Shown: positions 15,934 to 24,407, counted from the first letter of the stretch. The stretch: 40,127 nt of DNA from Microbacterium sp. Leaf288 (GCF_001422925.1 NZ_LMNI01000011.1:1-40127), one strand, 5' to 3'. The notes: generated by a model from the sequence alone, not told the origin. Numbers and translations are program-made.

Positions 15934-16675
15934 GCTGGGCCCGATCGTCCTGGTCCCCGGCGCCTGGCACGCCGGGTGGACATGGCGGGCCGTGGCCTCA
16001 CGTCTCCGGCAACACGGGTATGCCGTCTATACGCCGACCTTCCCCGGGCTCGGCTTCAACGACGACCCGCGAGGGGTCACGCTCTCTGACGGCATCTCCT
16101 ACCTCACCGACTACCTCGAAGACGGTGGCATCTCGGATGCCACCGTCGTGGCTCACAGCTGGGGAGGTTTCGCCGCGGCCGGGGCGGTGCCGCGAGCGGG
16201 ATCGCGGATGCGCAGACTCGTCTACTGGAGCGCCTTCGTTCCCCAGCTCGGCGAATCCTTCCTCGACCTGCTCGAGCCGTCCAGTCGTCGCCACTTCGAG
16301 AAGCAGGCGGAAAGCTCCGCCGATCGCTCGGTGTCGCTGTCGCTCGGCGCGTGGAAGGCCGGCTTTATGCAAGACGCCTCAGACGACAGTCAGCGGATGG
16401 TCCACAATCTGCTGAGCCCTCAGCCGATCGGGACGCTATCAGAGCCGTCGGCCGTCGATGCCGCAGCGTTGGACATCCCATCCTCCTACATCTTCTCGCC
16501 GAACGATTTAGCGATGCCGCCCGGCGAATACGGCTGGAGACGATTCCGCGACCGGCTGCCCGGCGCGGCGAGGATCTCGTTCGACGGCAGTCACGAGTCG
16601 ATGTTCACCTGCCCGGATGCGCTGACAGCGACTCTTCTCTCTGCGATCCATCCCGACACAGCATCGAAGGCTTGA
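15926..16675 (+). CDS. Alpha/beta-hydrolase
   Basis: The 249-residue product has an oxyanion-loop motif VLVPGAWHAGWTW (about 8-20), the nucleophile elbow AHSWGG with Ser78, a likely acid Asp194 (SPND) and His223 (DGSHESMFT). No signal peptide is visible, so it should act in the cytoplasm. The VPGAWH opening is shared with esterase and C-C hydrolase relatives. It sits between the MaoC hydratase and a thiolase in the paa operon, so a CoA thioester, lactone or ring-opened intermediate is a reasonable guess. It is not a standard Paa enzyme. Confidence 0.8.
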   Translation: MPELGPIVLVPGAWHAGWTWRAVASRLRQHGYAVYTPTFPGLGFNDDPRGVTLSDGISYLTDYLEDGGISDATVVAHSWGGFAAAGAVPRAGSRMRRLVYWSAFVPQLGESFLDLLEPSSRRHFEKQAESSADRSVSLSLGAWKAGFMQDASDDSQRMVHNLLSPQPIGTLSEPSAVDAAALDIPSSYIFSPNDLAMPPGEYGWRRFRDRLPGAARISFDGSHESMFTCPDALTATLLSAIHPDTASKA

Positions 16676-16677
16676 GC

Positions 16678-17898
16678 ATGAATGACGTCTATCTGGTGGC
16701 CGGCGCGCGAACGCCGCAAGGGCGATATGGCGGTGCGCTCGCCGAGGTGCGGCCGGACGACCTCGCAGCACTCGTCGTCGCCGAAGCGGCGCATCGAGCT
16801 GGGATACCGCTCGATGCCGTCGACGAAGTCGTGCTCGGCGCCGCGAACCAGGCCGGTGAAGACAACCGGAATGTGGCACGCATGGCTGTGCTGCTCGCCG
16901 GCTTGCCCGAGACGGTACCCGGATACACGGTGAATCGTCTGTGCGCCAGCGGGCTGACAGCGGTAGCCTCCGCGTTCCATGCCATCCGAAGTGGCGAGGC
17001 GGAGGTCGTCATCGCGGGCGGCGTCGAGTCCATGACGCGGGCACCCTGGGTGATGGCGAAGCCGGGCACGCCCTGGGCGAAACCCGGCGAGCTCGCCGAT
17101 ACCGCACTCGGGTGGCGCTTCACCAACCTCGCCTTCCTCGCCCACGACGATGACGCGGCTGCGTCTCCCGAAGGCGCGACAGGCCCCTATGCATTGTCCA
17201 TGGGCGAGACCGCGGAGGAGGTCGCGAGACACATCGGCATCAGCCGTGAGGAAAGCGACCTCTTCGCGTTGCAGAGCCAACAGCGGGCCGCCAGGGCCAT
17301 TTCCGCCGGCCGCTTCCGCGACGAGATCGTGGCAGTGCCGGTGAAGGCCGGGATCGTCGACGAGGATGAGACGCCCCGGCCGGGAACCACTCTCGAAAGG
17401 CTCGCGCGCTTGGCGCCCGCGTTCCGCCCAGATGGCGTGGTCACCGCGGGGTCGTCTTCGCCGTTGTCCGACGGCGCGGCGGCGCTCGTACTCGCCAGCG
17501 GCGATGCCGTGCGGCGGTACCAACTCGACGTTCGCGGACGGATCGTCGCCAGCGCCAGCGCCGGGGTGGCACCCCATCTCATGGGTCTCGGGCCGGTGCC
17601 TGCCACCCAGAAGGCACTCCAGCGAGCCGGGTGGAGCATCGACGATGTCGGGGCGATCGAGCTGAACGAGGCGTTCGCAGTGCAGTCGCTCGGCGTGATG
17701 GCACAGCTGGGGCTGGATGCCCGAAAGGTCAACGCTGACGGCGGTGCCATCGCTCTCGGCCATCCGCTCGGTTGCTCGGGAGCGCGAATCCTGCTCACCC
17801 TCTTGGGCAGAATGGAACGCGAGAAGGCAGACCGCGGACTGGCGACGCTGTGCGTCGGCGTCGGTCAGGGCGTGGCCATGCTCGTGGAGACAGCATGA
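16678..17898 (+). CDS. Thiolase (PaaJ/PcaF-like acyl-CoA acyltransferase)
   Basis: The 406-residue thiolase has Cys89 (NRLCASGLTAV), NEAFAVQ, the GHPLGCSGAR His block and the CVGVGQG active-site cysteine near the end. TGPYALSMGETAEEVAR and the length fit beta-ketoadipyl-CoA thiolases, which release acetyl-CoA from 3-oxoadipyl-CoA at the end of the phenylacetate or protocatechuate routes. The ATG at 16678 comes 2 nt after the hydrolase stop; the frame further upstream is the shadow of that gene. It overlaps the next gene by 4 nt. Confidence 0.9.
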   Translation: MNDVYLVAGARTPQGRYGGALAEVRPDDLAALVVAEAAHRAGIPLDAVDEVVLGAANQAGEDNRNVARMAVLLAGLPETVPGYTVNRLCASGLTAVASAFHAIRSGEAEVVIAGGVESMTRAPWVMAKPGTPWAKPGELADTALGWRFTNLAFLAHDDDAAASPEGATGPYALSMGETAEEVARHIGISREESDLFALQSQQRAARAISAGRFRDEIVAVPVKAGIVDEDETPRPGTTLERLARLAPAFRPDGVVTAGSSSPLSDGAAALVLASGDAVRRYQLDVRGRIVASASAGVAPHLMGLGPVPATQKALQRAGWSIDDVGAIELNEAFAVQSLGVMAQLGLDARKVNADGGAIALGHPLGCSGARILLTLLGRMEREKADRGLATLCVGVGQGVAMLVETA

Positions 17899-18626
17899 CC
17901 ACGGTGAAGATTAGCGAGATGTCAGACAGGGTGGTCGCCGTCCTCGCCCGCCCCCGTCAGCGCAACGCCATCTCGGCGCAGATGGTCGACGAACTCCACG
18001 GGGTGTGCGCCCTCATCGAGCGCGATCCGAAGCCGCTGATCGTGATGGGCGAGGGCGACGACTTCGCCGCGGGCGCGGACATCGAAGAGCTTCACGCTCG
18101 CACGAGCAGTGATGCGCTGAACGGCATCAACCGCTCGCTGTTCGATCGCATCGCCCGACTTCCGCTTCCGACTGTCGCAGCAGTCAGCGGATTCGCGCTC
18201 GGCGGGGGAGCGGAGCTGGCCTACGCGTGCGACCTGCGGATCTCGACGACCACCGCCGTTTTCGGAAACCCCGAACCGAATCTCGGGATCATCGCGGCTG
18301 CTGGTGGGACCTATCGTCTTGCTCAGCTGGTCGGTGCGTCGGTCGCGAAGCAGGTGCTGCTCGCAGGACGACGCATCGACGCGCAACGAGCCTTCGACCT
18401 CGGCCTTGTGATGGAGCTCACGGCGCCAGGGGAGCACGAGTCGGCGGCGCACCGCGTTGTAGATGCCTTCAGCCGGTTCTCGCCCGCCGCGCTACGGCTG
18501 ACCAAGGCGGTGGGGAGCAACGAGGTCAGCCCGGGACTGGCGGCCGACCTTGCCCAGGCTCTGCTGTTCGACAGCGGCGACAAGAAGGCCCGCATGAAAG
18601 CCTTTATCGAAAGGAAACAAGCATGA
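17895..18626 (+). CDS. Enoyl-CoA hydratase/isomerase (PaaF-like)
   Basis: The 243-residue crotonase has oxyanion-hole segments GDDFAAGADIEE and VSGFALGGGAELAYACD, and the second acidic position region GNPEPNLGIIAAAGGTYRL. It would hydrate an unsaturated acyl-CoA before the neighbouring dehydrogenase. Family members in phenylacetate operons are PaaF (hydratase) and PaaG (ring isomerase). Only one crotonase is present, so one of these steps may be provided elsewhere or not needed. The ATG at 17895 overlaps the thiolase stop. Confidence 0.88.
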   Translation: MTTVKISEMSDRVVAVLARPRQRNAISAQMVDELHGVCALIERDPKPLIVMGEGDDFAAGADIEELHARTSSDALNGINRSLFDRIARLPLPTVAAVSGFALGGGAELAYACDLRISTTTAVFGNPEPNLGIIAAAGGTYRLAQLVGASVAKQVLLAGRRIDAQRAFDLGLVMELTAPGEHESAAHRVVDAFSRFSPAALRLTKAVGSNEVSPGLAADLAQALLFDSGDKKARMKAFIERKQA

Positions 18627-19498
18627 ACGCATCGCCCGAGGCGGCTCGTCGCATCGGAGTCGTCGGCGGGGGACGGATGGGAGCGGGAATCGCTCAGGTA
18701 TTCGCCGTGCTCGGCTGTGACGTGATCCTGGTCGAAAACTCCGACCCCGAAGGGGCCCGCGAGCGGGTGATTCGCGGGCTGCGCAACGCCGCGCGCCACT
18801 CCGGCGGTGGAGGGTCCGAGCCCGACGAGGTGCTCGCGCGCCTAGAGATCGTGGAAACCGTCGACATTCTCGACCAGGACCTCGCCCTCGTCGTAGAGGC
18901 AGTGCCGGAGTCTCCCGCGCTGAAAGTCGAGGTGCTCAGCGGAATCAGTCGCGCCGTTGGTCACCACACCTTGATCGCATCCAACACCAGCTCCATCGCG
19001 ATCAGCGAACTGGCCCTGGCCGTCGACCGCCCTGAACGATTCTTTGGGATGCATTTCTTCAATCCGGTGCCCGCGTCCGCGCTCGTCGAGATCGTCCGGA
19101 CCGCTGCGACGTCGCCGGAGACGATCGCGCAGGCCCGCCGGTGGGTGGCCGACCTCGGCAAGACCGACATCGTCGTGGTGGACTCCCCCGGCTTCGCCAC
19201 AAGCCGCCTGGGCGTCTGCCTGGCGCTGGAAGCCACCCGCATGCTGGAGGAGGGTGTCGCCGACGCGGCGTCGATCGACACGGCGATGGAGCTCGGTTAT
19301 CGACACCCGCTCGGTCCACTCAAGTCGGGCGACCTCGTCGGGCTAGACGTGCGACTGGCGATTTCCGAATATCTGGCATCCACGCTCGGAGAGCGATTCG
19401 AACCGCCTCAGCTCCTGCGCGACCTGGTGAGAGACGGCCATCTCGGACGCAAATCCGGCCGAGGGTTCTATGACTACACGGAGGATACGGTGAGATGA
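18623..19498 (+). CDS. 3-hydroxyacyl-CoA dehydrogenase (PaaH-like)
   Basis: The 291-residue product has a Rossmann NAD loop GVVGGGRMGAGIAQVF (12-27), SNTSSIAIS (120-128) and the catalytic His144 block FGMHFFNPVP. The C-terminal dimerisation domain has YRHPLGPLKSGDLVGLD and GRKSGRGFYDY. It is a 3-hydroxybutyryl/hydroxyadipyl-CoA dehydrogenase making the substrate for the thiolase. It is coupled on both sides by ATGA overlaps, including to folE. Confidence 0.92.
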   Translation: MNASPEAARRIGVVGGGRMGAGIAQVFAVLGCDVILVENSDPEGARERVIRGLRNAARHSGGGGSEPDEVLARLEIVETVDILDQDLALVVEAVPESPALKVEVLSGISRAVGHHTLIASNTSSIAISELALAVDRPERFFGMHFFNPVPASALVEIVRTAATSPETIAQARRWVADLGKTDIVVVDSPGFATSRLGVCLALEATRMLEEGVADAASIDTAMELGYRHPLGPLKSGDLVGLDVRLAISEYLASTLGERFEPPQLLRDLVRDGHLGRKSGRGFYDYTEDTVR

Positions 19499-20184
19499 CC
19501 GCGACGCCGCGCTCTCGCACCCCAGCGGGCACATCGGAGCCGAAGCGCGAGCCGATACCATTCGCGGCCGCGTCGGAAGCGCCAGGACCGCGGAATCGGG
19601 AGCGCATCATGGCCGCCGTGCGAGAGCTCCTGACGGCGCTCGGAGAGGATCCGACGCGTTCCGGTCTGCTACGCACCCCAGAACGGGTGGCCGACCTTCT
19701 CCAAGACTCGTTCGCCGGAATCGGGCGAGACCCGGCAATCGCGCTCGGAACACCCATCCCCTACGAGCAGGATCGCTCCGCCAGCGAGGACCATCAGCCG
19801 GCACGCCGCGCTCGAGATGCTGTCGCGGTGCGCAATATTGCCTTCCAGTCGCTCTGCGAGCATCACCTCGTTCCCTTCACCGGGCACGTAGACGTCGCGT
19901 ACGTCCCGGCCCGCTTCCTTGGCGGGCTCGGGAGGATCGCCGCGCTCGTGCGTGAAGCGGCCCGGCGGCCGCAACTGCAGGAGCATCTCGGCGCCCGCGT
20001 TGCCGACACACTGATCGCGGTGCTTGCGCCCGAGAGCGTGCTCGTGCGCATCACGGCTTACCACGCGTGCGTTGCGTACACCGAGCCGGGTGCCTCGCGC
20101 GCGGAGGTCGTGACGGTCGTGACGAGGGGCGTCGTAGACGACCCCCATGCGCGCGCGCTGTGGGCCAGCATAGGGCCAACGTGA
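19495..20184 (+). CDS. folE: GTP cyclohydrolase I-like protein (FolE), variant triphosphate pocket
   Basis: The 229-residue product has a FolE core. Zinc ligands Cys121, His124 and Cys192 have the same 71-residue spacing as E. coli Cys110/Cys181. His123 and His190 (catalytic) and Glu163 in PQLQEHL (guanine recognition) are also kept. Positions matching the E. coli triphosphate contacts Lys136, Arg139 and Arg185 (numbers from memory) are Arg147, Ala150 and Thr196, and the usual TxTTT ending is altered. Known FolE makes dihydroneopterin triphosphate, the first step to folate. This copy may have changed efficiency or substrate. It is the last gene of the paa operon (ATGA overlap), linking pterin supply to catabolism. 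Confidence 0.8.
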   Translation: MTATPRSRTPAGTSEPKREPIPFAAASEAPGPRNRERIMAAVRELLTALGEDPTRSGLLRTPERVADLLQDSFAGIGRDPAIALGTPIPYEQDRSASEDHQPARRARDAVAVRNIAFQSLCEHHLVPFTGHVDVAYVPARFLGGLGRIAALVREAARRPQLQEHLGARVADTLIAVLAPESVLVRITAYHACVAYTEPGASRAEVVTVVTRGVVDDPHARALWASIGPT

Positions 20185-20207
20185 CGAGTAGGACGATGTA
20201 GCGCAGG

Positions 20208-20251
20208 TTGACAATACGCACTCACATCGTCATCATGATCGGTACGTATCG
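20208..20251 (+). promoter_or_regulatory. Putative promoter/operator of the thiolase-transporter group
   Basis: A TTGACA -35 lies at 20208-20213; no good -10 is evident at 17-18 nt. Downstream, GATCGGTACGTATC (20237-20250) is palindromic at 10 of 14 positions and ends in the class B half-site GTATCG. It may be a degenerate member of that operator family. Confidence 0.4.
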
Positions 20252-20323
20252 CATTGAATGTCCGGGGAGCGAGAAGACTCGGGCAACGCGTGAGACAACA
20301 CCCAGGACAAGGACGTCGTAAAC

Positions 20324-21538
20324 GTGAGCAAGCTCAATCCGTCGGATGCGGTCATCGTCTCTTACGCGCGCACCCCATTCGGTCGTGCACGCAAAGGGGC
20401 GCTCGCTGCTGAGCGTCCGGAGGACCTCGCACTCGCCGCCGTGCGGGCAGCGACCGCAGTGGTGCCCGAGGCGGAGGCGCAATTCGACGACTTCTACATG
20501 GGGATCGCCGTTCCGGAGGGAGCCCAGGGCGACAACCTTCCCAGACGCGTCGCGGTCCTCGCAGGGCACGACGCCCTTCCTGGCGTCACGATCAACCGAT
20601 TCTGCGCATCATCGCTGGAGGCGACAGCAAGCGCGGCTCGCGCCATCCGTTCGGGGGATGGGGATATGTACCTCGTGGGCGGCGTGGAGTCCACCTCCTC
20701 CACGCCGCCGATCTCCCGCAGCCTCTACCCCGGGTCTGACCGGTGGGCAGAGCGCACCAAGCGAGTGTTCGAATCTGGCCGGATCTGGAGCGATCCGCGG
20801 GAAGCCGGCGCCCTGCCTGATCTGTACGTCTCGTTGGGGCTCACGGCCGAGTTCACGGCAAGGCTGACCGGCACGAGCCGACGCGATCAAGACGAGTGGG
20901 CACTTGCCTCGCAGATGCGTGCCACCGCCGCACGCGATGCGGGATACTTCGCCGATGAGATCGTCCCGTACCGGCGTGTGGATGGTACGTATGTCTCAGA
21001 GGACGAAGGAATCCGCCCGTCCACGACGATCGAGGTTCTCGAAGGTCTTCCCGCCGCTTTCGCCGAAGACGGCACGGTCACAGCGGGCAACTCGACGCCG
21101 CTCAACGACGGTGCTTCCGCGGCAGTCGTGATGAGCGCGGCGCGAGCACGCGAGTTGGGAATCACGCCGCTGGCCCGGATCCTGGGGGCGGGCGCGACCG
21201 CGCTTTCGCCCGAGATTATGGGGCTCGGTCCGATCGCGGCATCGGAGTCCCTCCTGAAGCGGCTGGGATTGCGCATCGATGACATCGACATCATCGAACT
21301 GAATGAGGCTTTCGCCGCGCAGGTCGTCCCAACAGTTCGCGCGCTCGGCGCCGACCCGGAGAAGGTAAATCCGCACGGTGGTGCGATCGCTCTGGGGCAT
21401 CCATTCGGGGCGACGGGAGTTCGGCTGGTCGGTACGCTTGTCAACGGCCTGACGCGAACGGGTGGCACCCTCGGACTCGCGACTCTCTGCGTGGGTGGAG
21501 GCCAAGGCATGGCCCTGATTTTGGAGCGAGTCTCGTGA
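20324..21538 (+). CDS. Acetyl-CoA acetyltransferase-type thiolase
   Basis: The 404-residue thiolase has Cys94 (NRFCASSLEAT), NEAFAAQ, GHPFGATGVR and CVGGGQG. It is distinct from the thiolase at 16678. It could cleave acetoacetyl-CoA made by the AacS at 27135, or a 3-oxoacyl-CoA from ring degradation. The GTG at 20324 has AAGGA about 11 nt upstream. It begins a separate rightward group with the binding-protein-like gene and the MFS transporter. Confidence 0.9.
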   Translation: MSKLNPSDAVIVSYARTPFGRARKGALAAERPEDLALAAVRAATAVVPEAEAQFDDFYMGIAVPEGAQGDNLPRRVAVLAGHDALPGVTINRFCASSLEATASAARAIRSGDGDMYLVGGVESTSSTPPISRSLYPGSDRWAERTKRVFESGRIWSDPREAGALPDLYVSLGLTAEFTARLTGTSRRDQDEWALASQMRATAARDAGYFADEIVPYRRVDGTYVSEDEGIRPSTTIEVLEGLPAAFAEDGTVTAGNSTPLNDGASAAVVMSAARARELGITPLARILGAGATALSPEIMGLGPIAASESLLKRLGLRIDDIDIIELNEAFAAQVVPTVRALGADPEKVNPHGGAIALGHPFGATGVRLVGTLVNGLTRTGGTLGLATLCVGGGQGMALILERVS

Positions 21539-21572
21539 ATCCCCGGAACCCGCACGCTGTGAGGTCGATCGC

Positions 21573-22406
21573 ATGACGCTCCGGTTGAGCCAGTTCATCC
21601 CCGTCGTGCCGTTGACATTCGCCGTGGACGCGGGACTGGTCGGCGATCTCGACCTCGACACCGTCATCACAACCGGCAGTGCTCAGCAGATCGACGATCT
21701 CGCGCGAAATGAAGCGGACGTCGTGGTGACCGCCATCGACAACCTCTTTGCCTGGAGCCAGGTGGTTCCGGATCTCCGCCTGATCGCCCAGGTCGAGCAC
21801 ACGATGACGTTGCGCGTGTATGCCCGCCCCGAGTTCCACCGCTTGGAGGACCTAGCCGGCGCTCGCTTCTCTGTCGACGCACGCGCGAACGGATTCTCGC
21901 TCCTCGCACGGCGCATGCTCGCGGACAGGCACGTCGATGTCGAGTTCGTGGAACACGGTGGTGTTCACAATCGCCTCGCCGCGCTCGTCGCGGGACACGC
22001 AGATGCCACTCTCCTGATTCCGGCCTTCGGGTCTGCGGCCGAGGACGCGGGCATGAACTTCGTGACCTCGGTGGATGCACTCATCCCTGGATTGCCCGGT
22101 CAGGCGCTCGTCGGCCGAGAGAGCGTCACCGCTCGCGACGGACTCGTTGCGTTCCTGCGGGCACTCGAGGCCGGAGTCGCTGTCAGCTCCACGCTGAGCG
22201 ATGAGGCGGGAATTCGAACTCTCGAGCGGCACGACTATGGCGTCGGGGCCGAGGACGCGTGGCGGACTCGTCCGCGCACGCTCGACGTGTCGCAGCACGG
22301 GCTTCAATTGCTCACCGACGTGCGCCGGTCATTGGGTCTGCTCCCCCCCGGTGCGGACCTCGAGGCGCTGATCGACGGGCGCCCGCTCGACGCCGCGCGC
22401 CACTGA
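21573..22406 (+). CDS. Substrate-binding-protein-like (NMT1/SsuA fold), no signal peptide
   Basis: The 277-residue product has the periplasmic-binding-protein type II plan seen in NMT1/SsuA/TauA-like proteins: IDDLARNEADVVVTAIDNLFAW near the start, then LRLIAQVEHTMTLRVYARPE, LEDLAGARFSVDARANGF and ALVAGHADATLLIP. It starts directly with the mature fold (MTLRLSQFIPVVPLTFAVDAG). No hydrophobic signal or lipobox cysteine is seen, so it is probably cytosolic. No ABC permease or ATPase accompanies it. It could be a ligand sensor, a chaperone, or an enzyme built on this fold. I cannot assign a function. Confidence 0.65.
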   Translation: MTLRLSQFIPVVPLTFAVDAGLVGDLDLDTVITTGSAQQIDDLARNEADVVVTAIDNLFAWSQVVPDLRLIAQVEHTMTLRVYARPEFHRLEDLAGARFSVDARANGFSLLARRMLADRHVDVEFVEHGGVHNRLAALVAGHADATLLIPAFGSAAEDAGMNFVTSVDALIPGLPGQALVGRESVTARDGLVAFLRALEAGVAVSSTLSDEAGIRTLERHDYGVGAEDAWRTRPRTLDVSQHGLQLLTDVRRSLGLLPPGADLEALIDGRPLDAARH

Positions 22407-22462
22407 CAGGCTGCTGCAGGCGAGACGCTCTTCCCATCGACGAACGAGGAGGTTCACCGAAA

Positions 22463-23770
22463 GTGTCCTACCCACTCACAGGTGCTCAGAAGCCGGGCTC
22501 GCGAACGCGGTCACCGCGCACACACTGGGTGTCGTTCTTCCTCATCACACTCCTCCTCCTCACCGACGGTATGGACGTGACCATCGTGAGTCACGTCTTC
22601 CCCTCTCTGATCCGGGAGTGGGGAGTATCAGTAGGCGGCGGTATAGCGCTCGTGGTGACCGGGGGTGCGGTCGCCATGGGGGTTGGAGCGCTTGTGGCAG
22701 GGCGACTATCCGACCGTTTTGGTCGCAAACCTCTCCTGATCATCGCGGGAGTCGTGTTCTCGGTGGCCACCGCGCTCACGGCTACGGCGCCCGACCTCTT
22801 CTTCTTCACCACGTGGCGCATCGTCGCCTGTCTCGGCATGGGGGCAGTGATGCCCCTCGGGATCACTCTGCTCGCGGACCTGATGCCTGTTCGCCGTCGT
22901 TCCGCTTTCGTGGCGGCCGCGTACGCCGGCATCGGCCTTGGAACGACGGTCGGTGCGATCGCTGCGGGGGTCATCATCCCGCAGGCTGGATGGCGATCCC
23001 TCCTCGTCTTCGCGGGGATCGTGCCACTAGTCGCCACCCTCCTCGTAGCCTTCTTTGTCGGCGAATCGCCGTCCCTCACGGGCCGAGCGCGGGTGGTTGA
23101 TGGAATCGCGAAGTCCGTGCCGTCGCGCGTGGACCGTTCCGTTTTCGCCGGGGTTCTCGGGCGGCGATGGCGGGTGACAACCCTGCTGCTGTGGGCCTTC
23201 GGGTTCATCTCGCTGGGAACCCAGCTGATGCTCATCCAGTACCTCCCGACGCTCCTGCAGCAGCCGTCTCCGGGGTTGAGCACCGCCGAAAGCAGCGCGA
23301 TTATCGCGGTCTACGGGCTCGCCAGCGTGGTCGGCATTTTGGTACTGTCGGCCATTCTCATCAGGGCCTCTCGCTTTGCCTCGATCGGCGTCGGCCTCGC
23401 GCTCAGCGCCGCCGCCGCCGTCTGGGTGGCATTCATCGCTGATTCCTCATTCACTACGATCTTCGTCGTGGTGACGATCGCAGGTCTGATCATTCCAACG
23501 ACGCTGGGACCCACGCGCAATGTCTTGGCCGCAGCGGCCTATCCGGCCGCGATGCGGGGCACAGGCGTGGGAACGACCGAGTTCAGTGCCAGGGCGGGCT
23601 CAGCCGCGGGCGGTGTTGTGGGCGGAGCGCTGATCGGCGGGCTTGGACTGGGCCTCTCCGGAATCTTCCTCGCGTTGCTCGTTCCGTTCGCCATTCTCGG
23701 CGCCATCGTCGGCGCGTTGCGCCTGACGGGCACGGACTCGAGAGACGTGGCGTCATCGGACCCCGTCTGA
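22463..23770 (+). CDS. MFS transporter, aromatic acid:H+ symporter type
   Basis: The 435-residue membrane protein has about twelve hydrophobic segments. LLLTDGMDVTIVSHVFPSLIREWGVS in TM1 is the DGxD signature of aromatic-acid:proton symporters (PcaK/BenK/VanK type), and GRLSDRFGRKPLLI is the MFS loop 2-3 motif. It likely imports the aromatic acid used by the cluster. The GTG at 22463 follows GAGGAGG; the frame upstream overlaps the previous gene and is not membrane-like. A 3'-end duplicate of this gene lies at 24552-24659. Confidence 0.87.
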   Translation: MSYPLTGAQKPGSRTRSPRTHWVSFFLITLLLLTDGMDVTIVSHVFPSLIREWGVSVGGGIALVVTGGAVAMGVGALVAGRLSDRFGRKPLLIIAGVVFSVATALTATAPDLFFFTTWRIVACLGMGAVMPLGITLLADLMPVRRRSAFVAAAYAGIGLGTTVGAIAAGVIIPQAGWRSLLVFAGIVPLVATLLVAFFVGESPSLTGRARVVDGIAKSVPSRVDRSVFAGVLGRRWRVTTLLLWAFGFISLGTQLMLIQYLPTLLQQPSPGLSTAESSAIIAVYGLASVVGILVLSAILIRASRFASIGVGLALSAAAAVWVAFIADSSFTTIFVVVTIAGLIIPTTLGPTRNVLAAAAYPAAMRGTGVGTTEFSARAGSAAGGVVGGALIGGLGLGLSGIFLALLVPFAILGAIVGALRLTGTDSRDVASSDPV

Positions 23771-23886
23771 TCAGACACGCACAGACCATTCCACACAGAC
23801 ATGTGAATCGCGGGCCTCGTTGCCTCGTTGCCTCGTCGACCTAGCCCGGGTAGAGCTCCATTCATGAAAGGACATGAGAATGACTG

Positions 23887-24288
23887 TTGAATCAAAACAA
23901 AGAGGTTGTTCGCCAGCTCATCATCGAGTTGGATCCGCGAACCGCGCGCGGAACGCTCGCTGAGGTTTTCGCCGATGACGTTCTACTCCCGGCCGACACC
24001 CATCCGAACGGTCGCCAAGGGCTCGCGGGGATGGAGGAACATCTTGAGTTCATGAATTCGATAATGGAGTGGGAGTTCGACCTTATCGACATGGCTGCCG
24101 AGGGGGACACGGTTGCGGTTCGCTTTCGCGCGCGAGGAAAGCTCATCGCCGAGTTTCTCGGATTCTCACCCGACGGACGTGTGTTCGAGGTAGAGGAGGC
24201 CCAGTTTCTTCGCTTCAAGGATGGCAAGATCGCGGAGGTCTGGCGCCTCAACGATATGGCGGGACTGATCCAACAACTCTCGGCCTAG
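23887..24288 (+). CDS. SnoaL/NTF2-like protein, copy 2 (start region frameshifted)
   Basis: The product has 133 residues if read from the TTG at 23887. It matches copy 1 (1175-1588) at about three quarters of positions, including DPRTARG, DDVLLPADT and NGRQGLAGMEEHLEFM. The better start signals are GAAAGGA and ATG 23880, and the ATG would give MTVES as in copy 1. That ATG is out of frame: one extra A in TCAAAAC compared with TCAAAC in copy 1 shifts it into a stop after about 28 codons. Either TTG 23887 is used, giving a slightly shortened N-terminus, or the gene is decaying. It is flanked by two copies of the MFS 3' end. Confidence 0.65.
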   Translation: MNQNKEVVRQLIIELDPRTARGTLAEVFADDVLLPADTHPNGRQGLAGMEEHLEFMNSIMEWEFDLIDMAAEGDTVAVRFRARGKLIAEFLGFSPDGRVFEVEEAQFLRFKDGKIAEVWRLNDMAGLIQQLSA

Positions 24289-24312
24289 AGTCGTACGACC
24301 AGATTCCGACGC

Positions 24313-24407
24313 ACGATTGGGATCGGCATCCGGATCACAGTCGATGCGCGCCTATCAATCCTCTCAATAAGTCGAAGGCGCTAGGCGAGGATGCCGATCC
24401 CAATCGT
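24313..24407. repeat. 19-bp perfect inverted repeat, 57-nt loop
   Basis: Arms 24313-24331 and 24389-24407 are exactly complementary. The enclosed 57 nt contain no gene. The repeat begins close to where similarity between the tails of the two SnoaL copies ends (TACGACCAG then CGCACGA). It may be a small mobile cassette, a recombination scar or a terminator. The rest of 24289-24551 shows no gene. Confidence 0.6.

Noticed and set aside
16591..17763. Long minus-strand frame opposite the thiolase
   Set aside because: Shadow of a conserved thiolase; the composition is typical of antisense frames in GC-rich DNA.
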